DNA from: Burkholderia latens
GTDB taxonomy: Bacteria > Pseudomonadota > Gammaproteobacteria > Burkholderiales > Burkholderiaceae
Direction of reading: 5' to 3'
Assembly: GCF_902499045.1 (NCBI RefSeq)
Contig: NZ_CABVPL010000013.1
Coordinates: forward strand, 1-64,000
Length of the DNA: 64,000 nucleotides
Shown: in pieces, positions 48,731-60,500 of the stretch
How the letters are laid out: every line of letters begins with the position of its first letter
Position numbering within the stretch: the stretch's first letter is position 1
The notes under the pieces: model-generated
Told to the model about the DNA's origin: nothing
Databases searched by the model: none
Seen by the model: only the letters and a program-made list of their open reading frames with translations
Position numbers and translations under genes: made by a program

Positions 48731-49000
48731 ATGGAGAACACCTTGACCGCCCTCGTATCGATTCTTCAGGAGAACAGAATCTTCGAACCGACGGCCGACG
48801 CGCGCGAGCCGGCGACCATCTCCGGCATGCCGGCCTACCGCGCACTGGCCGCCGAAGCCGAGCGCGATTACGAAGGCTTCTGGGCGCGTCTCGCACGCGA
48901 CGGCACGGTGCGCGACAAGGACACCGGCTACTTCACGATCGTGGGCCGCATCGACGACGTGCTGAACGTGTCGGGCCACCGGCTCGGCACGATGGTCTGA
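48731..49000 (+). pseudogene. acs: Acetyl-CoA synthetase remnant with internal deletion
   Basis: An open frame of 89 codons joins two distant parts of acetyl-CoA synthetase. Residues 1-57 ([37 protein letters not shown]) are the family N-terminus. Residues 58-87 ([28 protein letters not shown]) are the hinge region normally found near residue 530. Both adenylate-forming motifs and the C-terminal catalytic Lys region are missing, so the product cannot be active. About 1.4 kb was lost in frame near 48899, and the 3' end is also lost, with a stop soon after HRLGT. The full enzyme would have activated acetate made by alcohol oxidation. Confidence 0.88.
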
Positions 49001-49222
49001 CGAAGCGGCCGGCCTCACCCGACATCTTCGACGCACGCGCGTTCCGGCGCTCATCCGCGCCATGAACGCGTCGCGCGCGGCTGCTATCCGGCCGCCCACG
49101 TGCGCCCAGCCGCGCCCCATCCCGCGTGCGCGACGTGCGCGACGGCGCCCGCCATGCGGGCACCCGTCGCATCCGCTGTTCGATGCATCGACGTACGACA
49201 CCACAACACTGGAGACACCCCA

Positions 49223-50290
49223 ATGAAAAGCAGAATCGTGATCGGCTGTGCCGCACTCGCGGGCGCACTGGCCAGCACCGGCAGCTTCGCGCAAAGCAGC
49301 GTGACGCTGTACGGCAACCTCGACGCCGCATTGCTGTACACGAGCAAGACGCTCGACGCAGCCACCGGCGCGAACGCCGGCCATCAGTTCGCGATGACCG
49401 ACACCGGCATGACGCCGACGACGTTCGGAATGACCGGCACCGAGGATCTCGGCGGCGGCCTCAAGGCGAAATTTCAGCTCGAAAGCGGCTTCGCCGTGAC
49501 CAACGGCGCGTTCAACCATTCGAACGGCAACTTCTTCGGCCGCCAGGCATGGGTAGGGCTCGACGGCGGCTTCGGCACGATCAAGGCCGGCGTGCAGTAC
49601 TCGCCGTTCCTGCTCGCGATTTTCGATTCGGATCCGCGCGGCTTCTCGCACTTCGGCAGCGGGCTGATCAACTACGTCGACAACGTGCTCGTGACCGGCC
49701 TGTTCAACCCGAACGCCGTGTCGTACACGAGCCCGACGATCGCCGGCCTAACCGGCAGCGCGATGTTCGCATTCGGCGGCAAGGCCGGCGACTTCCAGGC
49801 CGGCCGCCAATATTCGGCGAGCGTCAAGTACGAGCACGACGGCTTCATGGTCGACGCCGCGTTCTACGACGGCAACGACGGCACCAACCCCACGCCAACG
49901 CCGAGCACGGTCGCATTCGTCGGACGCACGATCGGCGCTGCGTACCGGTTCGGCCCGCTCACCGCGAAGGCGTCATTCGCGAGCTACAAGGTCGGCGGAT
50001 CATTCAGCAACAACGTGTACGGCGGCGGCCTCGACTACCAGGCGACGCCGGCGGTCGACCTGAATGGCGGCGTGTGGTTCACCAGCGATCGCAACGACAC
50101 GGCCAATCACTCGCTGCTCGCGGCGCTTGGCGCGACGTACAGCCTGTCGAAGGCAACCGCGCTGTATGCGCAGGTCGCGATGGTCAATAACCACGGCGCG
50201 ATGAACACCGGGCTCGGCATCAACAACGCGCTGTATGCGGTCACCGGCACGACCGTCGGTGCGAACCTCGGGATCCGCCACATGTTCTGA
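49223..50290 (+). CDS. General outer-membrane porin (Porin_4/OmpC-like)
   Basis: The 355-residue porin has a signal peptide ending GSFAQ, a mature start SSVTLYGNLDAALLYTS, the beta-proteobacterial motifs FGMTGTEDLGGGLKAKFQLE and RQAWVGLDGGFGTIKAGVQY, and a C-terminal Phe strand (GIRHMF) for barrel assembly. A GGAGAC ribosome site precedes the ATG. It allows diffusion of small hydrophilic solutes and follows the degraded acs gene. Confidence 0.95.
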   Translation: MKSRIVIGCAALAGALASTGSFAQSSVTLYGNLDAALLYTSKTLDAATGANAGHQFAMTDTGMTPTTFGMTGTEDLGGGLKAKFQLESGFAVTNGAFNHSNGNFFGRQAWVGLDGGFGTIKAGVQYSPFLLAIFDSDPRGFSHFGSGLINYVDNVLVTGLFNPNAVSYTSPTIAGLTGSAMFAFGGKAGDFQAGRQYSASVKYEHDGFMVDAAFYDGNDGTNPTPTPSTVAFVGRTIGAAYRFGPLTAKASFASYKVGGSFSNNVYGGGLDYQATPAVDLNGGVWFTSDRNDTANHSLLAALGATYSLSKATALYAQVAMVNNHGAMNTGLGINNALYAVTGTTVGANLGIRHMF

Positions 50291-50827
50291 TGCACCGGCG
50301 GTGATTGCTGCGCCGGATCGCCGCCGTCATGCATTCGCAGTGCGAATCGATCTGCGCAGAATCCGGGTTGCAGCGATGCGTCCGGATTCTGCGCCGGCTT
50401 CATCGCGTAAGGCTTCGCGCGTACCGTGCCGTGCCGCCGTCATGCTCGCGCGACGCGCGACGTATCGGCACGCGCGTGCGTGTGCGCCACAGTCGCAGTC
50501 CGGGCGGCCCCGGTATAGACCGCCACCGGCACGACCCGTACCGCCCCCGCCTGACATGCACATGCGCCGAAATGTCGTGCGGCGAGTTGCCTGCGTGCGC
50601 CATCCGTGTCGTTTACGACCGGTTTCCGGGCGCATGACCGATAGTCCGCTCCATCCGTTTCTCTACACTGCTTCACACCAACACACGCTTGCCGGGTGTC
50701 GCATGCCGCGCGCCGCGCCACCGACATCACGGCGATCCAGAGACAACCGCCTTCGCCCCGACAGTCACGCGCCCCTGCCGCCGCGCCGCTGCTCGGCCAG
50801 CCGCGAAGGCCCTTCCAGGAGCGTTCA
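50291..50827. other. Gap between the porin and ProP-like permease genes
   Basis: This 537-bp stretch has no supported gene. The permease frame is open back to 50696 but that part is Arg/Pro-rich and non-conserved. I see no strong promoter or terminator. Confidence 0.5.
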
Positions 50828-52297
50828 TTGAGTTCATCGCAAGCGCACCCCGCGAAAGCCCGGTCTTCGCGCAAGGCCCTCAAGCTGGACGACGTCACGA
50901 TCGTCGACCCTGCCGTGCTGAAACGCGCGGTCGGCGCAATGGCGTTCGGAAACGCGATGGAATGGTTCGACTTCGGCGTCTACAGCTATATCGCCGTCAC
51001 GCTCGGCAAGGTGTTCTTCCCGTCGAGCAGCCCGTCCGCGCAGTTGCTCGCCACGTTCGGCACGTTCGCGGCCGCGTTCCTCGTGCGCCCGCTCGGCGGC
51101 ATGGTGTTCGGCCCGCTCGGCGACCGCATCGGCCGCCAGCGCGTGCTCGCCGCGACGATGATCATGATGGCCGTCGGCACCTTCGCGATCGGCATGATCC
51201 CGAGCTACGCGTCGATCGGCATCATGGCGCCGGTCCTGCTGCTCGTCGCCCGCCTCGTGCAGGGCTTCTCCACCGGCGGCGAATACGGCGGCGCAGCCAC
51301 CTTCATCGCCGAGTTCTCGACCGACAGGCGCCGCGGCTTCATGGGCAGCTTCCTCGAGTTCGGCACGCTGATCGGCTACACGCTCGGCGCGGCCACCGTC
51401 GCGATCCTGACGGCCACGCTGTCGCAGGAAGCGCTGCTGTCGTGGGGCTGGCGCGTGCCGTTCTTCATCGCCGGGCCGCTCGGTCTCGTCGGCCTGTACG
51501 TGCGGCTCAAGCTGGAAGAGACGCCCGCGTTCAAGAGGGAAGCCGACGCGCGCGAAGCCGACGAACGGGCGCGGCCGAAACAGTCGTTCGGCGCGCTGCT
51601 CGTCGAGCAGTGGAAGCCGCTGCTGCAGTGCGTCGGCCTCGTGCTGATCTTCAACGTGACCGACTACATGGCGCTGTCGTACCTGCCGAACTATCTGTCG
51701 GCGACGTTGCACTTCAACGAGACGCACGGCCTTTTCATGGTGCTGCTCGTGATGGTGCTGATGATGCCGATGACGCTCTACGCGGGCCATCTGTCGGACA
51801 AGCTCGGCCGCAAGCCGGTGATGATGTTCGGCTGTGTCGGCCTGCTCGTGCTGTCGGTGCCGGCGCTGCTGCCGATCCGCACCGGCGGGATGCTGCCGGT
51901 GTTCGGCGGGATGCTGATCTACGGCACGCTGCTGTCGACCTTCACCGGCGTGATGCCGTCGGCGCTGCCGGCGCTGTTCCCGACGCGCATCCGCTACGGC
52001 GCGCTCGCGATCGGCTTCAACGTGTCGGTGTCGCTGTTCGGCGGCACGACGCCGCTCGTCACCGCATGGCTCGTCGATCGCACCGGCGACCTGATGATGC
52101 CGGCCTACTACCTGATGGGCGCGTCGTTCATCGGCATCGTGTCGGTGCTCGCGCTGCGCGAGAGCGCACGGCGGCCGCTGCCGGGTTCCGCGCCGTGCGT
52201 ATCGAGCCGCGCGGAAGCGCAGGACCTGATTCGCCGTGGCGCCGACGACGGCCGCGTGCGCGAGCGCAAACTCACGCCGATCGGCGAACGCGCGTAA
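50828..52297 (+). CDS. MFS transporter, ProP/MHS-type symporter
   Basis: The 489-residue protein has twelve hydrophobic segments and metabolite:H+ symporter signatures: GNAMEWFDFGVYSYIAVTLG, RPLGGMVFGPLGDRIGRQRV, LQGFSTGGEYGGAATFIAEF-like segment, and the central KLEETPAFK. It most resembles the ProP proline/betaine branch. I start at a TTG (50828) because an AGGAG site lies seven bases before it and the N-terminus SSSQAHPAK then has normal length; the ATG further up has no ribosome site. Substrate probably a compatible solute or organic acid. Confidence 0.87.
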   Translation: MSSSQAHPAKARSSRKALKLDDVTIVDPAVLKRAVGAMAFGNAMEWFDFGVYSYIAVTLGKVFFPSSSPSAQLLATFGTFAAAFLVRPLGGMVFGPLGDRIGRQRVLAATMIMMAVGTFAIGMIPSYASIGIMAPVLLLVARLVQGFSTGGEYGGAATFIAEFSTDRRRGFMGSFLEFGTLIGYTLGAATVAILTATLSQEALLSWGWRVPFFIAGPLGLVGLYVRLKLEETPAFKREADAREADERARPKQSFGALLVEQWKPLLQCVGLVLIFNVTDYMALSYLPNYLSATLHFNETHGLFMVLLVMVLMMPMTLYAGHLSDKLGRKPVMMFGCVGLLVLSVPALLPIRTGGMLPVFGGMLIYGTLLSTFTGVMPSALPALFPTRIRYGALAIGFNVSVSLFGGTTPLVTAWLVDRTGDLMMPAYYLMGASFIGIVSVLALRESARRPLPGSAPCVSSRAEAQDLIRRGADDGRVRERKLTPIGERA

Positions 52298-52363
52298 CGC
52301 AGGCCGTTGTGCCGCCGCGCGATGCCGCGCGGCACTCCGCCGCCGGCGTCGCGCGCCTGACGG

Positions 52364-53188
52364 TCAGCCCGCCGCGAGCTGCTGCTCGTCCAGCCAGTCG
52401 AGCAGCGTGCGCGTGACGAATGCCGGATTCTCCAGGTTCGAAATATGGCCGGCGTCCGGCACCAGCACATGCCGGCAGCCGATCACGCTCGCCATCTTCA
52501 AGGTTTCCGACGGCGGGCGCGCCATGTCGCCGGCGCCGCACATCAGCAGCGTACGTTCGGCGTCCAGTTCCGCGAGCGACGCCAGCGTATCCGGCCGCCC
52601 GAAGATCAGCCGGCCGAGCGGAACGATCGATTCCCGCAGCCGGTCGGCCGGCAGGCTCGCGAGCGCCGCGCGAAACGCGCTCGGCACCGGGTCGGCCAGG
52701 TTGACGTCCGGCCGGAAGAACAGCGGCACGATCGCATCGAGCAGCGGCGGCACGATGGTGCCTGCGGCGGCGATCGCATCGAGCATTCCGAAGTAGCGCA
52801 GCCGCGTCGCATCGGGTTCGGCCTCGAGCGACGCATCCATCAGCACCAGCGAGCGCACGCGCTGCGGTTCGCGCAATGCGAGCCGCGCGCCCCACATCCC
52901 GCCGACGCTGAGGCCGACGACCGCGCACTGCTCGATCTCGAGCGCGTCGAGCAACGCGCTCGCCTGCGCGGCGAGATCGTCGAGCGTATGCGTGCAGTCG
53001 GGCAGCGGGCCCGACGCGCCATGGCCCCACAGGTCCGGCACGATCACGCGATAGCGGCTCGACAGTGCGTCGATCTGCGGCGCCCACATCGCCGAATCCC
53101 ACAGATAGCTGTGGCCGAGCAGCACCGGAAAGCCGGTGCCGTGATCCTGGTAGTGGAGCGTGCTGCGTCGAAGGGTCAGTGCGGGCAT
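52364..53188 (-). CDS. Alpha/beta hydrolase (3-oxoadipate enol-lactonase-like)
   Basis: The 274-residue protein has the alpha/beta-hydrolase pattern LLGHSYLWDSAMW, PDLWGHGASGPLP, nucleophile Ser in VGLSVGGMWGARLAL, an Asp in MCGAGDMARPP and the His in VPDAGHISNLENP. It resembles PcaD-like and other small esterases. It stands alone between the ProP-like gene and the TRAP transporter; substrate unknown. Confidence 0.85.
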   Translation of the reverse strand: MPALTLRRSTLHYQDHGTGFPVLLGHSYLWDSAMWAPQIDALSSRYRVIVPDLWGHGASGPLPDCTHTLDDLAAQASALLDALEIEQCAVVGLSVGGMWGARLALREPQRVRSLVLMDASLEAEPDATRLRYFGMLDAIAAAGTIVPPLLDAIVPLFFRPDVNLADPVPSAFRAALASLPADRLRESIVPLGRLIFGRPDTLASLAELDAERTLLMCGAGDMARPPSETLKMASVIGCRHVLVPDAGHISNLENPAFVTRTLLDWLDEQQLAAG

Positions 53189-53519
53189 CCCGCCTCCGGT
53201 TCGTGGATGTCTTGACGATGGATGGCGGCCCGCCAGCGGGTGCCGTGTTCAGCGGCGTATTGCGACGCGCGCGAAGCTGCGAATCATCGCACAGGTTGCA
53301 GCGATTTGCCAATGACGACGCAGGCTTCAAATGGCGACGAGTTGCCGCGCAGCGGATGCGGTCCGCCATCCCGGAGGGCGACGACGCGTCGGACGAAGCC
53401 GACGGTGTGAAGGCACGACAGGATTAGTCGGGCAATCGGATCACAGTCACGCCGGCTGGCGGCGCCCGCGGACGCTGCCAGCCGGCACCGCTTCGCGCCG
53501 CGACGGGCAACGCATGCGG
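53189..53519. other. Gap between the hydrolase and TRAP transporter genes
   Basis: This 331-bp region holds no supported gene. It contains the 3' flank of the TRAP operon and the hydrolase promoter; no clear terminator hairpin with a T-tract is visible. Confidence 0.45.
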
Positions 53520-54872
53520 TCAGAACACCGCGTGCCCGCTGATCAGGCTCGGCAGCCAGGTGGAGAAGAACGGCATGTACGTGACGATGTTGATCGCACT
53601 GAAGATCGCGAGGTAGTACGGCCACGCCATCTTCGTCGTCTCGCCGATCGACACGTTGCCGATCGCGCAGCCGACGAACTGCACGGAGCCGATCGGCGGA
53701 TGCACGAGACCGAGCGAGCAGTTCAACAACAGCATGATCCCGAACTGCACCGGCCCGACGCCGCATGCCATCGCGATCGGCAGGAACAGCGGCGTCGTGA
53801 TCAGGATGTGCGCGGCCATGTCGACGAACGTGCCGAGGAACACCTGGATGATGTTGATGTACAGCAGCATCAGCCACGGCGCGGCGGTCGACTGCTTCAG
53901 CAGCCCCTCGATCGCATCGGGAATCTCCAGGTACGACATCTGGAAGCGCAGCATGTTGGACACCGCGATCAGCAGCAGCACGACGCCCGTCGTACGCGCG
54001 GCATGCGACAGCGCGCGGCGCAGCTTGTCGACGGTCAGCGTGCGGTACACGATCGCGGTCAGCACGAGCGAATACACGACGGCGATCGCTGCAGCCTCGG
54101 TCGCGGTCGCAATCCCCTTCGCGACGCACACGAGGATGATCGCGATGACCATCAGGCCCGGCACCGCGCCGACGAAGCTGCGCAGCACCGCATACCAGCC
54201 GGGAAACGACGGCAGCGCGGACGAACCGTCGTCGCGGCGCGGATAGCCGTGACGCACGGCCTGCCAGTACGCGGCCGCGAGCACGAAACCCATCACCCAA
54301 AGCACCGGCAGCAGGCCGGAGAACAGCAGGTCGCCGATCGACACGCCGCTCACCTGCTGGCCGTGCAGCATTCCGGTGATCCCCTGCGCGGCGAACGCGT
54401 AGATGATCATGTTGGTCGACGTCGGCATCAGCGCGCCGGCGAGCGACGCGTGCGTCGTCACGTTGACCGCATACGCGGCGCTGTAGCCTTCGCGCTTCAT
54501 CAGCGGAATCACGACGCCGCCCATCGCCGACGTATCGGCGGTCGGCGAGCCCGACACGCCGCCGAACAGCGTGCACGCGACGACGTTGGCCATCCCGAGG
54601 CCGCCGCGGAAATGGCCGACGGTCGCCTGCGCGAAGCGCAGGATCCGATCGGCGATGCCGCCATGCAGCATCAGCTCGCCGGAGAAGATGAAGAACGGCA
54701 CCGCGAGAAACGAGAACGCGTTCATTCCCGAGATCATCGACTGCATCGCGGTCGCGATCGGCAGCCCTTCGACCATGTAGGTCAGCACGCATGCAAGCCC
54801 GAGCCCGAACGACACGGGTACGCCGAGCGCGAGGAATATCAGAAAACTGACGGACAAGATCGCGAGTTCCAT
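53520..54872 (-). CDS. dctM: TRAP transporter large permease (DctM)
   Basis: The 450-residue membrane protein has about twelve hydrophobic segments and DctM family motifs: LGVPVSFGLGLA, FLAVPFFIFSGELMLHGGIA, FGGVSGSPTADTSAMG, TPLFLPIAMACGVGPVQFG and LGLVHPPIGSV. It is the transport subunit of a sodium-driven TRAP system. The start at 54872 leaves a 4-bp gap to dctQ and matches the conserved MELAILSVSF. Confidence 0.93.
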   Translation of the reverse strand: MELAILSVSFLIFLALGVPVSFGLGLACVLTYMVEGLPIATAMQSMISGMNAFSFLAVPFFIFSGELMLHGGIADRILRFAQATVGHFRGGLGMANVVACTLFGGVSGSPTADTSAMGGVVIPLMKREGYSAAYAVNVTTHASLAGALMPTSTNMIIYAFAAQGITGMLHGQQVSGVSIGDLLFSGLLPVLWVMGFVLAAAYWQAVRHGYPRRDDGSSALPSFPGWYAVLRSFVGAVPGLMVIAIILVCVAKGIATATEAAAIAVVYSLVLTAIVYRTLTVDKLRRALSHAARTTGVVLLLIAVSNMLRFQMSYLEIPDAIEGLLKQSTAAPWLMLLYINIIQVFLGTFVDMAAHILITTPLFLPIAMACGVGPVQFGIMLLLNCSLGLVHPPIGSVQFVGCAIGNVSIGETTKMAWPYYLAIFSAINIVTYMPFFSTWLPSLISGHAVF

Positions 54873-54876
54873 GGCG

Positions 54877-57045
<2,169 letters not shown>

Positions 57046-57240
57046 ATGCAGACGAACGAGCCGCAAGAACGACAGCATCCGGATTCGCCGTTGAACCCGG
57101 GCGACGAAGGGCCACCCGATGCGCCGGGCGTCGGCGAGGATGTGTGCGGCGTGTGCCGCGGAACCGGGATGGTCGAAGGACAGCCGTGTACGGTGTGCGG
57201 CGGGACGGGAAAGGTGTTGCAGGGAATCGGCGGCGGATAG
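57046..57240 (+). CDS. Small zinc-ribbon protein with DnaJ-type CxxCxGxG motifs
   Basis: The 64-residue protein has an acidic, Pro-rich N-terminal half and two cysteine knuckles, CGVCRGTGMV and CTVCGGTGKV, as in the DnaJ zinc-finger repeats. Together they can bind one zinc. A perfect ribosome site (AAAGGAGG) precedes the ATG; a GTG one codon earlier is possible. Such stand-alone zinc-ribbon peptides occur in many beta-proteobacteria without assigned function. Confidence 0.85.
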   Translation: MQTNEPQERQHPDSPLNPGDEGPPDAPGVGEDVCGVCRGTGMVEGQPCTVCGGTGKVLQGIGGG

Positions 57241-57374
57241 AAGTCAGCCGGCACGAGCCCGGTTCGGTGGCATCCGGCACGCGGCATCCGGACGGAAGCG
57301 AGTCGCATGCGCGTCGCTTCGGGGCTGGATCTGATCGCTACGTGGTATTCGCCGCGCCGACTAACAGAATGCGT

Positions 57375-58055
57375 TCAGCGACCGGCGCGTCGGTCTCGCA
57401 AAAATGCGTTCAGCTCGTTGCCCGCGTGCTCGATATGACGCTTGAGCAGCGATGCCGCCGCGCGCGTATCGCCCTTGCGGCACAACGCGACCAGTTCCGC
57501 ATGTTCGGATTCGGCCACGTCGCGCGCGGCTTCGGACAGCGACAGCTGCACGCGCGTGTAGCGGTCGGTCTGCTGCAGCAGCGATGCGACGATCGCCGAC
57601 GTCTTCGGCTGCTCGGCGCGGGACAGCAGCAGATGATGCAGTTCCGTGTTCAGTTCGCCCCAACGCCCGGATTGGCTCGCATGCAGCACGGCGCTGTATT
57701 CGTCGAGGATCGCGTCGAGCCGTGCAAAATCGTCGGCGGTCAGCCTGGGGATGGATTTTTTCAGCAGCACGGGTTCGAGCAGCGCGCGCAGCTCGAACAA
57801 CTCGGTGATGTCTTCCGGCGACAACTCCGATACGATCGCTCCCTTGTGCGGCAGAATTTTCACGAGCCCTTCGCTCTCGAGCTGCACGAGCGCTTCGCGC
57901 AACGGGATGCGGCTGATGCCGAGCTCCGTCGCGAGCGCATCCTGACGAAGCTGGTATCCGTCGACGTACTCGCCCGTCAGGATGCGGCGGCGCAATTCAT
58001 TCGCTGCGGCCTCGGCGCGCGTGGCGTAGACAAGAGCAGGGCGTTTCTCGTTCAT
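57375..58055 (-). CDS. GntR-family regulator with FCD domain
   Basis: The 226-residue protein has an N-terminal winged helix (AANELRRRILTGEYVDGYQL, ELGISRIPLREALVQLESEG) and a C-terminal FCD ligand-binding domain (LFELRALLEPVL, LNTELHHLLL, SEHAELVALCRKGD) whose Asp/His residues bind a metal and an organic acid. It probably controls itself, the MHS permease and the DapA-like gene, since all three have a common AT-rich motif upstream. Confidence 0.92.
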   Translation of the reverse strand: MNEKRPALVYATRAEAAANELRRRILTGEYVDGYQLRQDALATELGISRIPLREALVQLESEGLVKILPHKGAIVSELSPEDITELFELRALLEPVLLKKSIPRLTADDFARLDAILDEYSAVLHASQSGRWGELNTELHHLLLSRAEQPKTSAIVASLLQQTDRYTRVQLSLSEAARDVAESEHAELVALCRKGDTRAAASLLKRHIEHAGNELNAFLRDRRAGR

Positions 58056-58114
58056 GTAGCGGTTCGGACGGGGGATGGCGGTCGAGCTGGCGCCGGCGCG
58101 GCGGCGGGGATTGG

Positions 58115-58130
58115 ATATTTTCTACAATAT
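58115..58130. promoter_or_regulatory. Candidate GntR/FCD operator, upstream of the regulator
   Basis: On the minus strand it reads ATATTGTAGAAAATAT with inverted ATATT/AATAT arms. It lies 60-75 bp before the regulator ATG, as expected for autoregulation, and stands out as an AT-rich island. It matches sites at 59974-59990 and 60288-60306. Confidence 0.6.
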
Positions 58131-58471
58131 TAGCAGACGGAGTTGGCGCGAGCGGCGATGGGCGTACCTTCGCCACCTTGCCCCGCCATGCGCCGCACGC
58201 CGTCAGGTTCGCGCCTGCCGCGCAATACGGGACCCGCTCGGCGCGGGTCCGCTCACACCGAGCGGAATCCCGAATGCAACAGAACGGGATTTCGCTTCGG
58301 CCGAATGAAGTCTGCGGCGAAACGCCCACCGCGTGGCTGCGCAGAATACTCGGTGCATTCTCTTACGCATGCTTCGTGACCAGGAGCGTGGCCTGACGGA
58401 TTACGGCGCCGCGATCGGGAGCGCCGACCGTCGTTTTCTCATTCGCCGGCAATCCGAAACCCACCACAAGA

Positions 58472-58493
58472 AAGCCACCGTTGCGGGTGGCTT
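58472..58493 (-). terminator. Hairpin terminator of the MHS permease gene
   Basis: Perfect 8-bp arms AAGCCACC and GGTGGCTT with a 6-base loop are followed on the minus strand by TTCTTG. It lies 33 bp beyond the permease stop. Because the arms end in AA/TT it could act in both directions. Confidence 0.7.
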
Positions 58494-58525
58494 CCTTGCA
58501 TGTGATCAGGCCTCGGCTACCCGCT

Positions 58526-59905
58526 TCACGCCCCCATCCGCCCCCTCGCCTCCGCATCGACCTCGCGCAACGACTTCCCACGCGTCTCCTTCGCCAGCCC
58601 GACGCACACGATCGAAATCCCCGCTGCCGCAACCAGATAAAGCGCGATCGGCGTCGACGAGTGATACCGCTCGAGCAACGACAGCCCGATCAGCGGCGCG
58701 AGCGATCCGGCCATCAGCGGCGCGACCTGATAACACAGCGACAGCGCCGTATACCGCACGTTGGTCGGGAACATCTCCGTCATCAGCGCCGAATACGGCG
58801 AGTACGTCATCGATTCGATGAACAGCCCGAGCACGATCGCAGCCATGATGATCCAGTCGTTGCCGGTATCCATCATCGGGAACGCGACGAAACCCCATCC
58901 GGCGGTCAACACGGCGCCGGTCAGATACACAGGCTTGCGGCCGACGAAATCCGACATCAGTCCCATCAGCGGAATGAAGAAGAAATGGATCGCATTCGCC
59001 GCGAACATCAGCTTCAGAATCCGCGTGGTATCGAAGCCGACCACCAGCTTCAGATACGTCAACGAGAACGTGACGACCATGTAGTACAGGATGTTTTCGG
59101 CGAACCGCGCGCCGATGCCGATCAGCACCTGACGCCAGTGATGCTTCAGCACGTGCATCACGCCGAGCTGTTTTTCCTGCTTCTGTTCGCGGCGCGCCTG
59201 CGCTTCCTTGAAAATCGGCGCGTCGTCGACCTTGCGGCGGATCCAGAACCCGATCAGCACGACCACCGCCGAGAACCAGAACGCCGCGCGCCAGCCCCAT
59301 GCGAGGAAGTCGGCCTCGGACAGCGAACTCGACAGCACCAGCAGGATGATCGTCGCGACGAGGTTGCCGGCCGGCACGCCGGCCTGCGGCCAGCTCGCCC
59401 AGTAACCGCGTCGGTTGTCCGGGCTGTGTTCGCTGACCAGCAGGATCGCGCCGCCCCATTCGCCACCGAACGCGAAACCCTGGATCAGCCGTAACGACAC
59501 GAGCAGCACCGGCGCCCAGTAGCCGATCGCGTCGAAGGTCGGCAGGCAGCCCATCAGGAACGTCGTGATGCCGACCACGATCAGGCTTACTTGCAGCAGA
59601 TATTTGCGGCCGAACTTGTCGCCGTAGTAGCCGAACACCAGCCCGCCGATCGGCCGCGCGGCGAACCCGACCGCGTACAGTGCGAACGCGGCGAGCAGCC
59701 CGTCGATCGGGTTGCCGGTCTTCTTGAAGAAATGCGTGCCGAACACCAGCGCCGACGCGGTGCCATACAGAAAGAACTCGTACCACTCCGCAACCGAGCC
59801 GACCATCGACGCCGCGACGACCCGCTTCAACTCCCGTCTCGACGCCGTGTCCTGCGTGGCCGCTGCACTACCGGGCGAGACCGCTTCGCCTGCCTGACTT
59901 GTCAT
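58526..59905 (-). CDS. MFS transporter, metabolite:H+ symporter family
   Basis: The 459-residue protein has twelve hydrophobic segments and MHS signatures: [60 protein letters not shown] and [13 protein letters not shown]. It is related to ketoglutarate and shikimate permeases and imports an organic acid or amino-acid-like substrate. It is divergent from the DapA-like gene and shares an operator with it, suggesting it supplies that enzyme's pathway. Confidence 0.92.
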   Translation of the reverse strand: MTSQAGEAVSPGSAAATQDTASRRELKRVVAASMVGSVAEWYEFFLYGTASALVFGTHFFKKTGNPIDGLLAAFALYAVGFAARPIGGLVFGYYGDKFGRKYLLQVSLIVVGITTFLMGCLPTFDAIGYWAPVLLVSLRLIQGFAFGGEWGGAILLVSEHSPDNRRGYWASWPQAGVPAGNLVATIILLVLSSSLSEADFLAWGWRAAFWFSAVVVLIGFWIRRKVDDAPIFKEAQARREQKQEKQLGVMHVLKHHWRQVLIGIGARFAENILYYMVVTFSLTYLKLVVGFDTTRILKLMFAANAIHFFFIPLMGLMSDFVGRKPVYLTGAVLTAGWGFVAFPMMDTGNDWIIMAAIVLGLFIESMTYSPYSALMTEMFPTNVRYTALSLCYQVAPLMAGSLAPLIGLSLLERYHSSTPIALYLVAAAGISIVCVGLAKETRGKSLREVDAEARGRMGA

Positions 59906-59973
59906 CTTCGAATCTCCTCTCGTTGTGTTCCATTTCCGTTGACGGACCGTTGCGCGAGTAAGCGCGACGAAAG

Positions 59974-59990
59974 ACTTTATACAATATTCA
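59974..59990. promoter_or_regulatory. Candidate GntR/FCD operator, permease side
   Basis: On the minus strand it reads TGAATATTGTATAAAGT, sharing ATATTGTATAAA with the lyase-side site and ATATTGTA with the site before the regulator. It lies about 70-85 bp upstream of the permease ATG. Confidence 0.55.
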
Positions 59991-60287
59991 ATACACGATC
60001 CACGAGAATCTCAAAAATACCTTCGTCGGAAAAGCGACGCGGCGGGCGGTGTCGGCCGGCCGGTACGGCGGGCTTGCTCGACGTCTTTTGATCTGACGGA
60101 TGTACCGCTCAGGCAGGATTGCGTAGCGCGGCCGCCTACTGCTGGACGCGGGCCGGAGCCGAAAGGCGGCCGCACGCGCATCGCCATGCTTTCCCGAAGA
60201 ATCGTTCGTTCCCGCCTCGAACGCCGCTGCGGCGCGCCCGACGCCCTCCCCGACGCCCCGAACGACGCCCGTCGTCACGCCCTTTTA

Positions 60288-60306
60288 ATTTTATATTGTA
60301 TAAAAT
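60288..60306. promoter_or_regulatory. Candidate GntR/FCD operator, DapA-like gene side
   Basis: ATTTTATA-TTG-TATAAAAT is a perfect inverted repeat with 8-bp arms and a 3-bp centre, the most symmetrical of the three related sites. It lies 195 bp upstream of the lyase gene and may overlap its promoter. Confidence 0.65.
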
Positions 60307-60500
60307 ATTCGAACTGGCTAGAATGCAGTCGTCGATTGGCTGACTCTCGGGCGAAACCGGAGGCAACGTTTCGGCACCGACGCAAACAAGAGGAAGGCCG
60401 GCCGCCGTCCGGATCGCATGAAGCACGAACGAGACGGCAAACGCGCACGCACCCACGTTGCCAGCAATGGCAGTTGACCCTATCTGAATGAGGAAACGAG

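Larger units (their letters stand above)
58056..58525. other. Gap between the GntR regulator and MHS permease genes
   Basis: This 470-bp stretch contains the regulator promoter with a candidate operator (58115-58130) and a terminator hairpin (58472-58493) that closes the permease transcript. Otherwise I see no gene. Confidence 0.55.
59906..60500. other. Divergent control region between the MHS permease and DapA-like genes
   Basis: This 595-bp region has two AT-rich islands with the shared operator motif, at 59974-59990 (permease side) and 60288-60306 (lyase side), in otherwise GC-rich DNA. No additional gene is supported. Confidence 0.6.
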
